Assembly: GCA_963932465.1 (NCBI GenBank) | Contig: OZ010793.1 | Span: 254,955,333-255,019,332, forward strand | Direction of reading: 5' to 3' | Length of the DNA: 64,000 bases | Source: Maratus speciosus | Lineage: Eukaryota; Arthropoda; Arachnida; Araneae; Salticidae | Shown here: one piece after another, positions 24,655-36,199 of the stretch | Numbering within the stretch: the stretch's first letter is position 1 | Layout: each line of letters opens with the position of its first letter | The notes under the pieces: model-generated | What the model was told of the DNA's origin: nothing | Seen by the model: only the letters and a program-made list of their open reading frames with translations | The model's database searches: none | Made by a program: the position numbers and the translations under genes

Positions 24655-25329
24655 TCACGTTGACTCGGATGTATTAATATCATACGATACATTTTTTTTT
24701 ATATCAGCTACAAAAACAAACTGGTGCTTTCGAAATCGCAACATCATAGAAAATAATTCATCTTGGATTGTTCCTCCGTTAAACTGCAAACTGTTTAATG
24801 ATTTCCCTGCAGAAGTTAAGGAACTGGCATTATACACGATTCGTAATGGTGTACTACTTGATTCTGTATGGAATACGCAATGATGGGGAATATAATAAGT
24901 GACTTCTGGCTCTTCAGATTCTATCACTTCTTCCATGTGACCCACATTTAGATATCCTTCCATAAATGCTTTATAAAGATCATTAACTTTAGGTTCTCTA
25001 ACTAAGCGCTTCCATAATGAATTTAAAATATTCATTGCCTTTTGTTTTGTTTCGCCAAAACAAGACGGATCTTCCTTTAGTGGCATTTTCACCATATATT
25101 GTCCATTTTCAGTTCTAGAATAATTTTTCAGAAAATGTTCTTCACAAATTTCTGCTTCCTTAGTTTTAGAAATCTCAGACTCTCTCTCTATGTTTTCTAT
25201 TTCCCAAAACTCTTTAATTATTTTTTCTAATTCCAAATTATCTGTAATTAACCCACAATGTATATTACTTTCACCCCTAGCCGGAAGGCTTCCACTGACA
25301 ACATACCCGAATACACTGTTTTGTAACAC
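24655..25329 (-). pseudogene. BEL reverse transcriptase, N part
   Basis: The frame includes LPARGESNIHCGLIT, a FWEIENI..E..CEEHFLKNY region and the YYIPHHCVFHTES..LRIVYNASS block that precedes the RT fingers in BEL/Pao elements. It ends QFVFVADIKK followed by off-frame residues and a stop near 24655; a frameshift there breaks RT in two. The ADI Asp of RT motif A is present. Confidence 0.9.
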
Positions 25330-25370
25330 AATTTTAGAATTTAATGCTTGCGGATAAATTTGACCTGGTC

Positions 25371-25847
25371 TTAAAAATTCATAGAAATTTTCTGCAAATC
25401 AATCGGACTTGGGACATTAAATTTTTCATCGGCTAATTTGATGTTAATTAACAATGGGATAGAAGTCTCAAGCGGCCTAGACGGCATAAATTCTGTAATT
25501 TTTGGAACGACTAAAAAGTCTAATTTTAAATGAAAATCCTTATCTCTATTTGAAACAGTTGTGTTAACCCTAGATCTAACATTCAGCGATAAATTATTTA
25601 TGCCTGAAATAGAAATGTTAGTCTTTTCTCTTTTCAAATTAAGTTTATCTACTAACCTTTTACTCATAAAGTTAGAGTTTGCTCCAACGTCTAATAAACC
25701 TCGTATTTCATGAAAATTACCCAATTCATCCTTTATTAAACAAACAAATGTGCTAAGTAACACAGCTTTTAACTCGTTAGCCAAATTACATGTATAAATT
25801 GTTTTGATTATTAGCTGGAAAAGGCTGAAATACTGGAGCCGAAACAT
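25371..25847 (-). pseudogene. BEL aspartic protease region
   Basis: Family-type protease: RGLLDVGANSNFMS with the catalytic Asp at residue 53 and a DVG in place of the usual DSG/DTG. The frame overlaps the end of the gag frame by about 60 bp in another register, and its first ~20 residues are probably out-of-frame, so the real join to gag needs a frameshift. It stops (SMNF) about 40 bp before the next frame. The intact enzyme would cleave the Gag-Pol polyprotein. Confidence 0.8.
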
Positions 25848-27487
25848 CCAAATTAGATTTATTACCTCCTTTGTTTATATGACTCATTTCCTGTGAAATT
25901 ACCTCTTGGTTTTCAACTTTATTTATTTTTTGTTCGCAAGGAAAATGCAAAGTTACATTGTGCCTTTTCCTACAAATAATACACGAGAATTTAGATTTAC
26001 AATCGACTACTTTATGATTCATAAGACAGTTAAAACAAAGATTTTTTGTCTTTACCAGCTCAACTCTATCACTCACTGACATATTTTTATAAACAGGACA
26101 TTTATGCAAAGGATGATTTTCATTACATGACAAAATACATTTAAAATTTTTTATATGAGTTAGAAAAACTTTAGAAACTGGCCTGGAATAATTATTTTTA
26201 TTATTTGACCTAGAATTATCAACCACAGGTTTTCCCTTTGATGTGTAATATAAATCTATCTCCCTAGATAACTCAACTGGGTGAAACCAAGAATTTCCTT
26301 GTCTAACATTTATAAAACAAGTAACATCCTTATCAAGCGTCTGACAAATTTTATCAGAAATCACTAACTTTTTTAAAGTTTCAAAATCTGTCACATTTCT
26401 CAATTTTAAATAATAATTTCAACTCGTTGTTAATCGGGATGCAAATTGTACATATGTTTCATTGGGTTGATGTTGTGCTTTTCTAAAATGTTCTAAACAA
26501 GTTTGGGGAGTTGGCTCAAATTCTCTAAGTACTATAGCTTTCACCTTTGAATAATCTTCTAATTCCCCATCCTTAAGGGTGTATTCTGATCCAAACTGCT
26601 TATTTTCTGATTCATTTTAAAATTCGTTTTTGCTCTCAAACACATCAAACTGGGAAATTCTCTTATTTAGAAACTACATAATGTGCCGTGTTTCTCAATT
26701 TTTTGATAAATGTAGAAAATACTGTATTAAACGCTGTCAAAGTTGGCGTTTTGAACCGAATTTTCCAAAGCGGGCGATCTGGAAATGAAAAAAATGGTCA
26801 TACTGAGAAAATAATTGTTTAAAAATCAAACTCTAATTAATTGAGCTGAAAATGAAATCACACGGCATGTTAAACATGTCTTCAAAAATCACCCCCAGCA
26901 AGTTTCATCTTTTTACTTTTAAAAATGAGTCTGAAAATTTCGAGCTGTTGAGAGTGGAAAAACATTTTTTTGAATACACCCTTAATGTACGTAATAACAT
27001 TTGTTGTCCTTTCCCCTAACAGATTTAGAAGAATTTCCGATTTATATTTTTCTGGGACATTTTTTGAAATGAACGCCCTTTCTAAAGACGAGAAAAAATA
27101 CCTCCAACCTTCTGGTCGAGAAGGAATTTTGATTGTAAGTGTTCTTATACTTTTAATGAGAGAGTCTAAAGATTCTATGCTTTCTCCTTTCTCGAAATCA
27201 TTTAATTTTTCACTTTTGGTTTCTGCACGGGCCTTGGCCAACTCAAGCTCTAATTTTGTACGTTCAATTTTTAATTTTTCAAGTTCTAGTACCTTCGCTT
27301 CCTCATTTTTTCTCTCCTCTATAATATTATTGGCCATTTCTTCTACCAATTTAGAATCTGCTTTATATTCTTCACTTTCCTTTATTAAATTCATTAAATC
27401 ATAATTAATTAATTTTACATCAGAAATATCAATTCCTAACTCAAAAGCTTTCCTCTGATAGTCTTCCTTTTTCGTGCTTTTGAACAT
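25786..27487 (-). pseudogene. BEL gag, split by a DNA transposon
   Basis: Reading starts at ATG 27487 with a charged, coiled-coil-rich N-terminus (EELAKA..-type Glu/Lys helices, residues ~50-100) and a capsid-like part containing RPEGWRYFFSSLERAF. It is cut at 26985 by the TTAA element that runs to 26573. The frame resumes after the insert with HFRKAQHQPNETYV and meets a stop near 26404. The second part (26403-25786) carries the zinc-knuckle cluster: C..C..H..C, then CFNCLMNHKVVDC and CIICRKRHNVTLH, as in BEL Gag. Removing the insert with one TTAA would leave the two parts in the same frame, which confirms a simple insertion. Confidence 0.88.
26573..26985. mobile_element. TTAA-flanked miniature element nested in BEL gag
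   Basis: Both ends carry TTAAGGGTGTATTC as inverted repeats (26573-26586 and 26972-26985), so TTAA is the target duplication. The 413 bp have no coding frame. Its sequence matches the dispersed repeat at 2500-2900 in inverted orientation, and it is probably a deletion derivative of that family. The exact interruption of gag gives its boundaries independently. Confidence 0.88.
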
Positions 27488-27958
27488 TTTAATAAATATA
27501 GTTCACAATAAATAAATAAATAAATCTCACATACCTCCAAAATAAAGGCGAATCTCTTTTCCCAAATTGCTGAACCACGGCAGAATATTTTATTTTCTTT
27601 TATTTATTTTATTTGTTTTCTCAAAATCAGCATTTCAAAATAACTTCGTTTTTTCTCTGCATTAGATTATCATGTTGATTACGAAATACTTCACTGAAAG
27701 AACATAATTCTTTTTGTTCTTGAATCAAAACAACTGTTTGATATAAACTCCTCGTAATAAAGTATATATATTTTTTAACACCACACTATTAAAGTAATAT
27801 TATAATAACTTATAAGATAATAAGGAAATGCACAAATTCTCATAAAAAAGAAACTTAATTCGTTTCGGTACACTTATACACGTTAACTCAAAACCACTTT
27901 ATACTCGAATAAATAAAAATGCTTGGTTTTCTCCGGTGAGAGGGGACCAGAAAATAGG

Positions 27959-28166
27959 TGTTCCCGCCAATAACTCAATCAGAAATTAATCACTGCACAC
28001 AACTCATAATAAATAAACTAGCGGGCTGTATTACTAATTAAATTTTAATTCACAAGCAATAAATTGATCGAGAGCCGATATTTACACTACTGCTCGGATT
28101 GACGTCTCGAACTCAACTCACAAGTTTTAAAAACAAACCACATAGATGGCGCTTCTAGCGGCAACA
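27959..28166 (-). repeat. BEL 5' LTR (element on minus strand)
   Basis: 208-bp partner of the LTR at 21522-21729, with identical end sequences. Inside it on the minus strand, a TGGTCCCCTCTCACCGG segment about 9 bases from the LTR is in the position of a primer-binding site; the tRNA could not be named. Confidence 0.93.
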
Positions 28167-28568
28167 TGCACTATAAAGCAAATGATTTTATTTTGGCCTT
28201 TTTTTTTTTTTTTTTTTTTAAAGCTTTTAAATTGGCAACTGAATTGTGTGTAATAATAACTTAAAAATAAAAAAAGATAATAATAAAATTGTAATTTCAT
28301 TACCAGTACATAATTTGCAATTTTTAACAAAATTGATATACAATAATAATAATAATAAATTATTATACTTAAAATTTAGCAACAAAATTATAACTATTAA
28401 ATGAAAAAATAAGCCAATAGCAGTTTTATTTGTGCCAGCTAATGATTTAAGAAGACACTTAAGGGGACTTAAATTTCCCAGAATTGAATTAGGCTTAAAT
28501 TATTGACCATATGTATGGTTTAACTGATAAATATGTAAATAAAACTAATGATAAACTAGTTTCAATAC

Positions 28569-28666
28569 CTGTTGAAATCTTTTTAAGTGTAACGTTAGTA
28601 TAGCAGGAGGACTAAAAATCAACATTTGTTTACTAGCATTAGAATATACAACATCTTTCTTGTTTC
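28569..28666 (-). CDS. Usp16-45: USP16/45-type deubiquitinase, LHLKRF exon
   Basis: A 98-bp exon flanked by TTTTAG and GTATTG. It begins with the last two bases of a split Gly codon (phase matches exon 36200-37015) and ends in phase 0. It encodes SNASKQMLIFSPPAI and LTLHLKRFQQ, the USP core stretch that precedes the VNRF..FPL..LDL segment of the next exon. Only ~400 bp separate it from the BEL insertion, so the element spared the splice site. Confidence 0.92.
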
Positions 28667-29600
28667 CTAAAATAAAAACAAGGTCAGAATATTAGAATAT
28701 TAATTGCAACTTTAACTTAAGATGTGATGTGATTTTCCATTCTTTACTTTTAACATAAATATATAACATACAAAAAAATTCTGAAAATAACAGAAAATAG
28801 TATTTTATCATTATAAAGTTTCATTATTACTGCCAGACAACCCTCTAAAATGTTCAAAATACTTCACACCATTACAGAATTTTCGATCTTATGACTTGGG
28901 TAAAATAGAGCTTCATAAACTGAATTAATACCTTGTATGTGTGTGGGAATGAACATGATAGCACCAAAATAATGCTTTTGATTGACATGTTAGAGGGCAC
29001 TACTGCAAGAATTGTATAAATTAACTAATAAAATGTATGGAAATTTCAGTATCGCATTTTGTTGAGAAAAAATAGCAAAATATCTACATTTAAAACAACT
29101 TACCATGGCTATTTAAAATCAATTTTAATGTTTATTTTAATTTACAGGCCTCTTAGTAGGATCTAAATCATTTAACTGATCACTACACTGTGCCATCAAT
29201 GAAATTGCTCCTGAAGTGAAAGCATACAATTCTGTATGAAATCAACCCACTGAACACAGATAGGATATCACCATGAAAAATCATTGGCTTTAGTTTTGAA
29301 AATACTGATATGTGAAAATTAAGATTTTTTCAAAATATATATTATTTGAAATTAATATTTGAAAAATACATGAATCAACAAATTTTTAAACAGAAATCAA
29401 TTTCTTGGAGCTTCAAATATGTCAATGCAAAATTACAGTTCATTACGTCAAGTAGTTTTTGAGTTATGTTTAAAAAAAAAAAAACACCTGTAATGTTTGT
29501 CTTCTTTGTTTTGAAACTATATTACAAAAGAAATTAACAATAAGAGTTCCATTTGCATAATTTCTAAACTACTTAACAAAATGACTCCTCATTTGATATA
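28667..29600. other. USP intron, unassigned part
   Basis: Nothing recognised in this AT-rich intron part. Confidence 0.3.
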
Positions 29601-30895
29601 CAGTCGAACCCGGTTAAGATGCGTTCCTGCTTAATATTCAGTTATTTTCCGCTCCCTTGAATATCACCCATAAGATTAAATGTAAAAATATCATGTTTAA
29701 TATGCAAACGGTTATTACGCGATAAATTGCCGGTCCTTTCATGAAAAAATTACACATAAGACACAAATTTCTTCTCTCTTCTCGAGTGTTCCCAATTTAG
29801 CGGATTTTTTTAAATTCAGATATAAACAATGTTTCCGAACAGCATTATTTACTTTCTTTAATGTGATTAATTAAGGTGAAAATTCCTAATCGGAAATAGT
29901 GGTAGATATTTGAATAAAACAAAAACCCACTAAAGCAACAAAACTGTAGTTCTTCTTTGATCCTGTCTCCTAACATTCTTTGTCTCTCTCTTTGAGTATG
30001 TTTTTACTGTAGTAGAGCGATATAGACGAATTCAGGTTATTCAGATACATAAAAAAAATTATTATGATTAGAGATGATCATACATGTTGTTAGTGAGGTT
30101 TCAAATGTACATTATATGTTTTACATATAATGTACATTTTGCATACATAATTTGCATTTAATATTATTTACATTGCACGTAATTTGCATTTAATAGCACA
30201 CATTTTGCATACGTATAATGTACATATGTTTTGCATATATGTTTTACATATATGCATTATGTTACATACTATGTTTTATAATGCATATTATAGGCAACAA
30301 AGGATTAAACTCGTAAAGATTTTACAAATATGACTTCAGTTGGATAATTTTTTTTTTTTATGTTTTCTTTACTTTTTGCTATGCTAACAATATTTTTTAC
30401 ATAAAGATTACTAAGGATAGATTTTTCTTATATTAAACAGGAGTGCATATTATAATGGTACTCATTATCACAAATACTAAGTGTGATTTTAAAAACTGGG
30501 TTGTTCTTCAAAGATTTAATATATTTTTCTTTCTGCTAAAAAAATTAGTCTAGCAGGAAAATTACTTTGTAATTTTATTTTTGGTTGTAACATATTAATC
30601 GACAATAAAGCCATGTTTGAATGCATATTTATTTTCAGTTATTATACCCGTCGGTCCTATAAAAAGAAATAATGAGTTAAAGCTGAATACAGTTAAATTT
30701 CAATCTAAATATACGTAAAAGACACAATTTTCGATCGTAAACATATAAATAAAAGCTTTAAAGTTCAATTACACTATTGGATAAGTAAATAAGCCCAGTT
30801 CCTGCAACTTTATGCAAATCACATTTAATACACAATCCAGCTTAATAAGCGATTTTGCACACTCCCTTGAAATGCGTCTTAACCGGGTTTGACTG
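29601..30895. mobile_element. Tigger/pogo-like element, non-coding
   Basis: Ends CAGTCGAACCCGGTTAAGATG and (reverse complement) CAGTCAAACCCGGTTAAGACG are inverted repeats with TA on both sides. CTCCCTTGAA.. subterminal words occur at both ends. The interior has runs of TACATATAATGTACATTT-like words (30100-30290) and no transposase. Confidence 0.75.
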
Positions 30896-30897
30896 TA

Positions 30898-31910
30898 TAA
30901 TATTAAAATTTACCAAAGAATCCAAATATGGCGTCAAAATTGGGTAATAAAACTGAAAATTTCAATAATGAAGCAGCCCTTTAACAATCTCAGACTGGCC
31001 CGAAGGAAGATACATCTTTGTTCAGGGTATGTCATACACCCCTAAGTTGATCCAATATATATTTTTTTAGATGCAGACATATAGTGTGATTCGTGTACTA
31101 AATTTCAATGATTCATTGATGGATTTAAAAATTGTGCTGATTTTGTTGTTGATTTGAAAACAGGATCATGGTTTTTGAGTAAATGAAAAAGGTTTCTGCA
31201 TCCTTGATGCCCCTTCTCTCAATTATGGAAGCTTAAATATTTCACTAGTTTCCTAAGTATGATTAGAATTTTACAAATCTGTGAAGAGTGACTGAGAAAA
31301 ATAAATGCACTCAATTATTTTAGTGATTTTAGGCTAGTAAAGCGACTTTCTTTTTGTACTGTTTCTGTAGAAACCTTGTATAGTATAATATAAATTCAGT
31401 ATTTTAAGAATCTATAAAGTCACTTTTCTTAACGCCTTAACTGTCTCATTAAATTACGCTTTAAAAATTCAAATTGCTTATTAGCACCACTTTTTTCAAA
31501 AAGAAATATTCACCTTATTTTAATGACAGGTCAAATGATACCACAATAAAGCCAATTACATTATTTTATAAAAGTGGTGGGAATGAAACAATCTGAATAA
31601 AAGACACAGTCCGTAAATATCACAGAGCGAGAATTAAGGAGACAAAATGTCAATCTCTTTATTTACACTCTTTATCAAAATATTTTAAATATTTTCACAT
31701 GAATTTTCAATTACTCCTATAATATATGGTACTTTTGTAGAAAGAAAAACTTTAAGTGATGTTTTTAAAATTTCCATTTCCATGCAGAAAATATATTCTA
31801 GCTATAAATGTTTATTCAAGGAATATTGCATACTGAATTTTTTGTGTGTGTGTGTTGAGGGAGACATGTTAAGGACACATTTTTAAATGTGTTACCTGTA
31901 GATAACACAT
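30898..31910. other. USP intron, unassigned part
   Basis: AT-rich with a (GT)n run near 31845; no gene or element ends seen. Confidence 0.3.
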
Positions 31911-32164
31911 TTAACCCTCCACCTACCACACGGGTCCAATGGACCTGACAGGAAAAACGGAATTAGTTTAAATACAGCAAAATTCAGCTGAATGTAATAA
32001 AATTAAGAAACTGATATGTAAAACTCATATTTTTAGATCTAAATTTGTAAAAATCTAAAAACATTTTAAAAGAATATCGAATAAAAACTAATGAATTTTA
32101 ATTGCGGTTAAGTGCCGTTATTGTAATTTTTTTACTCTGTTACTTTTGGTAATCCGAGGGTTAA
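31911..32164. mobile_element. piggyBac-type (TTAA) miniature element
   Basis: Begins TTAACCCTCCACCTACCAC; the right end in reverse complement begins TTAACCCTCGGATTACC. Both outer TTAA are present. A dyad GGGTCCAATGGACC lies just inside the left end (about 31933), in the place where the piggyBac element at 4881 has GGGGCCAATCTGGCCCC. 254 bp, non-coding. Confidence 0.68.
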
Positions 32165-32318
32165 AGATGCTATTTACCCCTTCGCCCCCCAAAAATAAAT
32201 AAAACTGTAGCAAATAAATAGCATTTACTTGTCACATTTAAATATTGGTAAGAACTCTTAGCCCTCCTATTCATCTTAATAATCATAAAAGTAAATTCAC
32301 ACATCAGTTTTAGAAACG

Positions 32319-33033
32319 CAGTAGACTCCCTCAAATCTGCACAACTTGGGACCAGAGGTGTGCAGATTTTAGAATTTTGTGGATTTCTAGTCATTGCTTT
32401 GCTTACCTTTTTTAAACACTAATTTGAATGTAATAAGGCAAGCGAAATCATAATGAATGCTTACATACAATATAATAAAATATTAAAATAATTAAGTAAA
32501 ATACATACAATATAGTAAAATATTAAAATAATTACGTAAAATAATAAAAATTAAGATAATTTAAAAATAATTAAATTATTAAAGATAAGGGTCAAATGAA
32601 CAACTAATAATGCATAATTAAATAGGCATAATAAAGATGAGATACATTTTTCTTGAATTATTCAATGGAACTTGCCTCATTAAGGTACACTACTAATTCA
32701 CATCAAAATCATAAAATAAGGAAGTTTTATTTCAGTTTTAGCCAGACCAAAAACGATTAATTATTACATAAATAAATTTGATAAAAAGATTGTGATCACT
32801 AGTGGCAGCAGAAATATCTTGAATTTTTTCAGAAATAAAATTTATATTTCTTTCATTAAAAAGCATGAGTTCAATCATACTAACTAAACTTAACATATTA
32901 AAATGCATATATGGAATGATATAACAATAAAAAAGTCTTTAATTTTTTCCCCTATATCTGAACCGAAAGTTTCATCGTGTACATTTGTGATGATGTGAGA
33001 ATTTTAGAGTTGCGGATTTGAGGAAGTCTACTG
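32319..33033. mobile_element. Tigger-like miniature element, copy 1
   Basis: Ends CAGTAGACTCCCTCAAATCTGC and (reverse complement) CAGTAGACTTCCTCAAATCCGC. A copy of the same family lies at 42861-43496 in opposite orientation; both share the AACTTGCCTCATTAAGGTAC-like and GAAGTTTTATTTCA stretches. The right TA is present and the left is mutated to CG. Non-coding. Confidence 0.75.
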
Positions 33034-33251
33034 TACTTGTTAAAATACAAATTAATGAAGTCAAATCGTAAGCAATTTTAATCAGTAATTAAAGAAGAAA
33101 ATATAGTTCTTAAGATTTTGCAATGAAGTCAACAAATCAGTTGAAGTTTCAAATGAATATAGTGCTAATCAAATAAGAATTAGCAAAGACCTTATACAAC
33201 CTCTTCGAGAAAAATAACTATCAATAAACTTATAAAACATGCATACATTTA

Positions 33252-34039
33252 CAGTGAAACTTTTTTTAAAGGCCACCCCTATTCAAGGGCCACCTCTATT
33301 AAGGGCCGATATTTTTAGGAACGAAAATTTTTCCCATAGACATAATGTTAAATTTATTCCTATTAAGGGCCACACCTACCCCTCAAAAAGGTAATTTTTT
33401 TCACATGTGCCTTAAATCCCAAACAGGTGTATTGAATTCCTGAACCAAAACATAAGATTTCATCAAACAACTGCACTTGCAACAAAGAAGACAGGGGGGA
33501 GATGGGGTTTTAGTAGCACAATGAAGGACCACAAACTTTTCCACAAGTGAAATAAACAGGTCTTTCAACCTGTAGGGGTTGGGTTGGAGGGGAAACTTGA
33601 CCTTTAGTTGTGGGAACACAAAGGATAACAGGTTATCTAGAAAAACTGATTCTACATTTACTAAAACTGTGAATGCATATTGAAGCACAATTTTTACACT
33701 AGAAATTTTATGCCCAGGCTTATGTAAAATTTAAAATTATGACACCTAAATCAAGCCAAAGAGTACATTTCGATTTGAATGACAAAATCAAAATTCTTAA
33801 TTGCCATAATCAAGGAACATCTGCAAGACAATTGGCTTCACAGTTTAATTGTAGCAAGAACAAAATAAACAATATAGTTAAAAACAAAGAGAACTTACTG
33901 AAAGTATATGCAGATTTTAAAAATCATGGTATAAAAAGAAAGAGAAATAAAAAAATTGGTCACCCCTATTCAAGGGCCACCCCTCGTAAGGGCCAATTTT
34001 CAATGGAATGGCAGGTGCCCTTACAGAGAGGTTTCACTG
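33252..34039 (+). mobile_element. Tigger-like element with transposase relic
   Basis: Left end CAGTGAAACTTTTTTTAAAGG and right end (reverse complement CAGTGAAACCTCTCTGTAAGG) are inverted repeats with TA on both sides. Inner copies of CACCCCTATTCAAGGGCCAC lie at both ends. The 788-bp element contains one coding remnant on the plus strand. Confidence 0.8.
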
Positions 34040-34104
34040 TATTTTATAAATTTATTGATGGTTCTTTCATAAGGATTAAAGAATTATTTTTTTTAAATAG
34101 GTAA
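33739..34104 (+). pseudogene. Tigger transposase N-terminus (CENP-B/psq helix-turn-helix)
   Basis: Starts MTPKSSQRVHFDLNDKIKIL and continues TSARQLASQFNCSKNKINNIV, the helix-turn-helix of CENP-B-like transposases, over about residues 8-55. After a basic stretch (KRKRNKK) the frame runs straight into the right inverted repeat and past the element end (34039) into flanking sequence, so the DDE catalytic domain is deleted. It is a different family from the relic at 11013-11231, though both keep the DKIKIL motif. Confidence 0.78.
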
Positions 34105-34109
34105 TTCTA

Positions 34110-35059
34110 TCGACAGAAGAAATTAAATTTTACCTATTAGCTAATCAACTGATTAAGAATCAGCAAAGTCCTTCTACAACTCTTCAAGAAGTAGTCAAGA
34201 AGTAGACAAGTCTTATCAATTTAACTTACAAAAATATGGACTTTATGATTATCTAGTACTACATATAGATTTATTTCACACAAGAACAAAAATTTTATTT
34301 TACTTAGTTTTCTAAAATTTTCTACAAATACTGGAAATCTCTGTGAACAATGCTTTTCATTTGACTGTATTTCCTGACTCATGTTACAATAGATTACATG
34401 CCATAGTGATAATAGTAATAAAGTAGCAGATTTATTTGAACTGAATTTGCTGTTTACTAATCTAGCCATCAATTTCAATAAAAAACGCCTAGTATTTGAC
34501 AAAGAGACTATATTTCTTGACAATAAAAAATTAATATTGCTTAATTAATAAACATAAAATATATCTGATCATATATAGATATTAGAATACATTTAAACCT
34601 TCCAACTAAATATCTGTGCTTACTGCCACACTTACACCAAATTAAAATCATATTTTTTTTAAAGAAATTGTAAACAAAAATAAGAGGTGGTCTGGTTTTT
34701 CTGATCCTAAAAATTGTAATATAAAAAAAAAAAGGCTTTTTACAAGTGTTATTATTATTATTTGTTTTGCCTGCAGTAGCATGTTACTCTTTTATATGCT
34801 TCATATACAAATGTGAAGATATAAATAAATAAATATATTAATAGCTATAACAGTAAGAGGATGCAAATATAGTAAGAACAGTTATAGCAAAGTTTTAATC
34901 AGATATTATGCAAGGGAAAAATAAAAGATAAATTGCACTGTTGTTATAAAATTTATTTTCATGACAATAGTAAAATTGTTTAATCTGTACTTATTTCAAT
35001 ATGAGTTAGATAATAACTAGATTTTTAACAATTAACAAAGATAATTAATGATATTTCTT
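34110..35059. other. USP intron, unassigned part
   Basis: AT-rich; nothing recognised. Confidence 0.3.
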
Positions 35060-35904
35060 TTAACTCTTATCCGGAAACGTACCATCTGTGAGATGGTTGC
35101 GTCTACATATCTATCCTTTACACATAAATGAACACGTCCCCAAACTTATCACGCAATCTAATCCTTATGCGATGGGTCCTCTGCCCCCCCACCCATTTGC
35201 AACACCTCTGCATTTTTAGTTACTGAAAGAAAAATTATTTTATTTTCAACACACCTGTCAGACGGCAGGTTTCCGCTTATGTAATGTTTTGCTCTGGGAT
35301 ATTGATATGGAAGGGCGTCAAAGCAGGTACGCTACAGTGATAAAGACTTTGAAGAAACTGTTTTGCGATGGTTTGATGAAGTAGGAAGTGACATAAGCGA
35401 TGTTGAAAGTATTTCAGATGATGAATATATAAATTCTGAGCAAAAAAGTGACTCAACATTGTCAGAAAATGCATAAAAAATTCATATATTTAAAACATGC
35501 TGCAATATTAACTATTAAATGTTCTGTAAATTTTATTTTACTGCTTAATATTTTTTTCTAATTCATATTGTACTGAAATACATAAAAATATTAGCATTTA
35601 TTTAATTATTATGTCAAAAATGTAATATTTTGAACTACTGTGTAATTTTGTAATTGAATACTGTGTAATTTTTAAATATTTTCTGTCTCCAACATTCAAA
35701 ACTTATTTTTATCCTGTTATATTAAAAAACTGGTCCTCTTAATGCATTTCTATTAAAGATTAAGTGTTTAAGTTCACTATTTGATAAATTATTAGGAGTT
35801 ATTTTCTTTTTAAAATTGTATAGCAATTTTTTTAATTTAGCAATCTTACAGACGGCATGTTTCTGTTTGTGCACGGGATTTTCATGTTTTCAGTTAAGGG
35901 TTAA
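35060..35904 (+). mobile_element. piggyBac-type element with N-terminal relic
   Basis: TTAACTCTTATCCGG at the left and, in reverse complement, TTAACCCTTAACTG at the right; TTAA at both ends. CAGACGGCA(G/T)GTTTC occurs near 35260 and 35849. At about 35308-35475 a plus-strand frame (after a frameshift from ATG 35310) reads RYSDKDFEETVLRWFDEVG and then an acidic Ser/Asp run, like the N-terminus of piggyBac transposases, before a stop. The catalytic core is deleted. Confidence 0.62.
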
Positions 35905-36199
35905 TACATTTAAATAACCTTTTACAAAACTTAGGATATATTCTTCAGTTATACAGAAACATTATCAGAAGTAAAATCAATAATTAATAAAAAATAAATA
36001 AAATATACGATTTATAAGCATATACTACTAACACTTTTAATGTAGAGAAACAAATTAAATATTTATAGGAATTCTCAAATAACAAATTAGAAAAATATTT
36101 TTCTTTGCATTTCAATTAAATAAACTAAAGTAAATATTTTGCTCTTTTCTAAAACAAAGTTACTAATTTTATATTACAGAAGAATAAAACACAAAATAC

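Larger units (their letters stand above)
21522..28166 (-). mobile_element. BEL/Pao LTR retrotransposon, full length, inactive
   Basis: Two 208-bp LTRs bound a 6645-bp element, flanked by a perfect 5-bp duplication TGCAC (21517-21521 and 28167-28171). The coding order on the minus strand is gag (zinc knuckles), aspartic protease, reverse transcriptase, RNase H, integrase and a DUF5641-like tail, the BEL/Pao order and content. The copy is disabled by a DNA transposon inside gag, at least two frameshifts, a stop between RNase H and integrase, and altered catalytic residues. It sits inside the largest USP intron in the same orientation as the gene. Confidence 0.95.

Noticed and set aside
26970..27404. 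Plus-strand open frame of 144 codons
   Set aside because: It is the antisense shadow of BEL gag; the Ser/Leu-rich product follows from the Glu/Lys-rich codons on the other strand.
27935..27958. Naming the tRNA primer of the BEL element
   Set aside because: A TGG-starting segment is in the right place, but its complement did not match a tRNA 3' end I could name with confidence.
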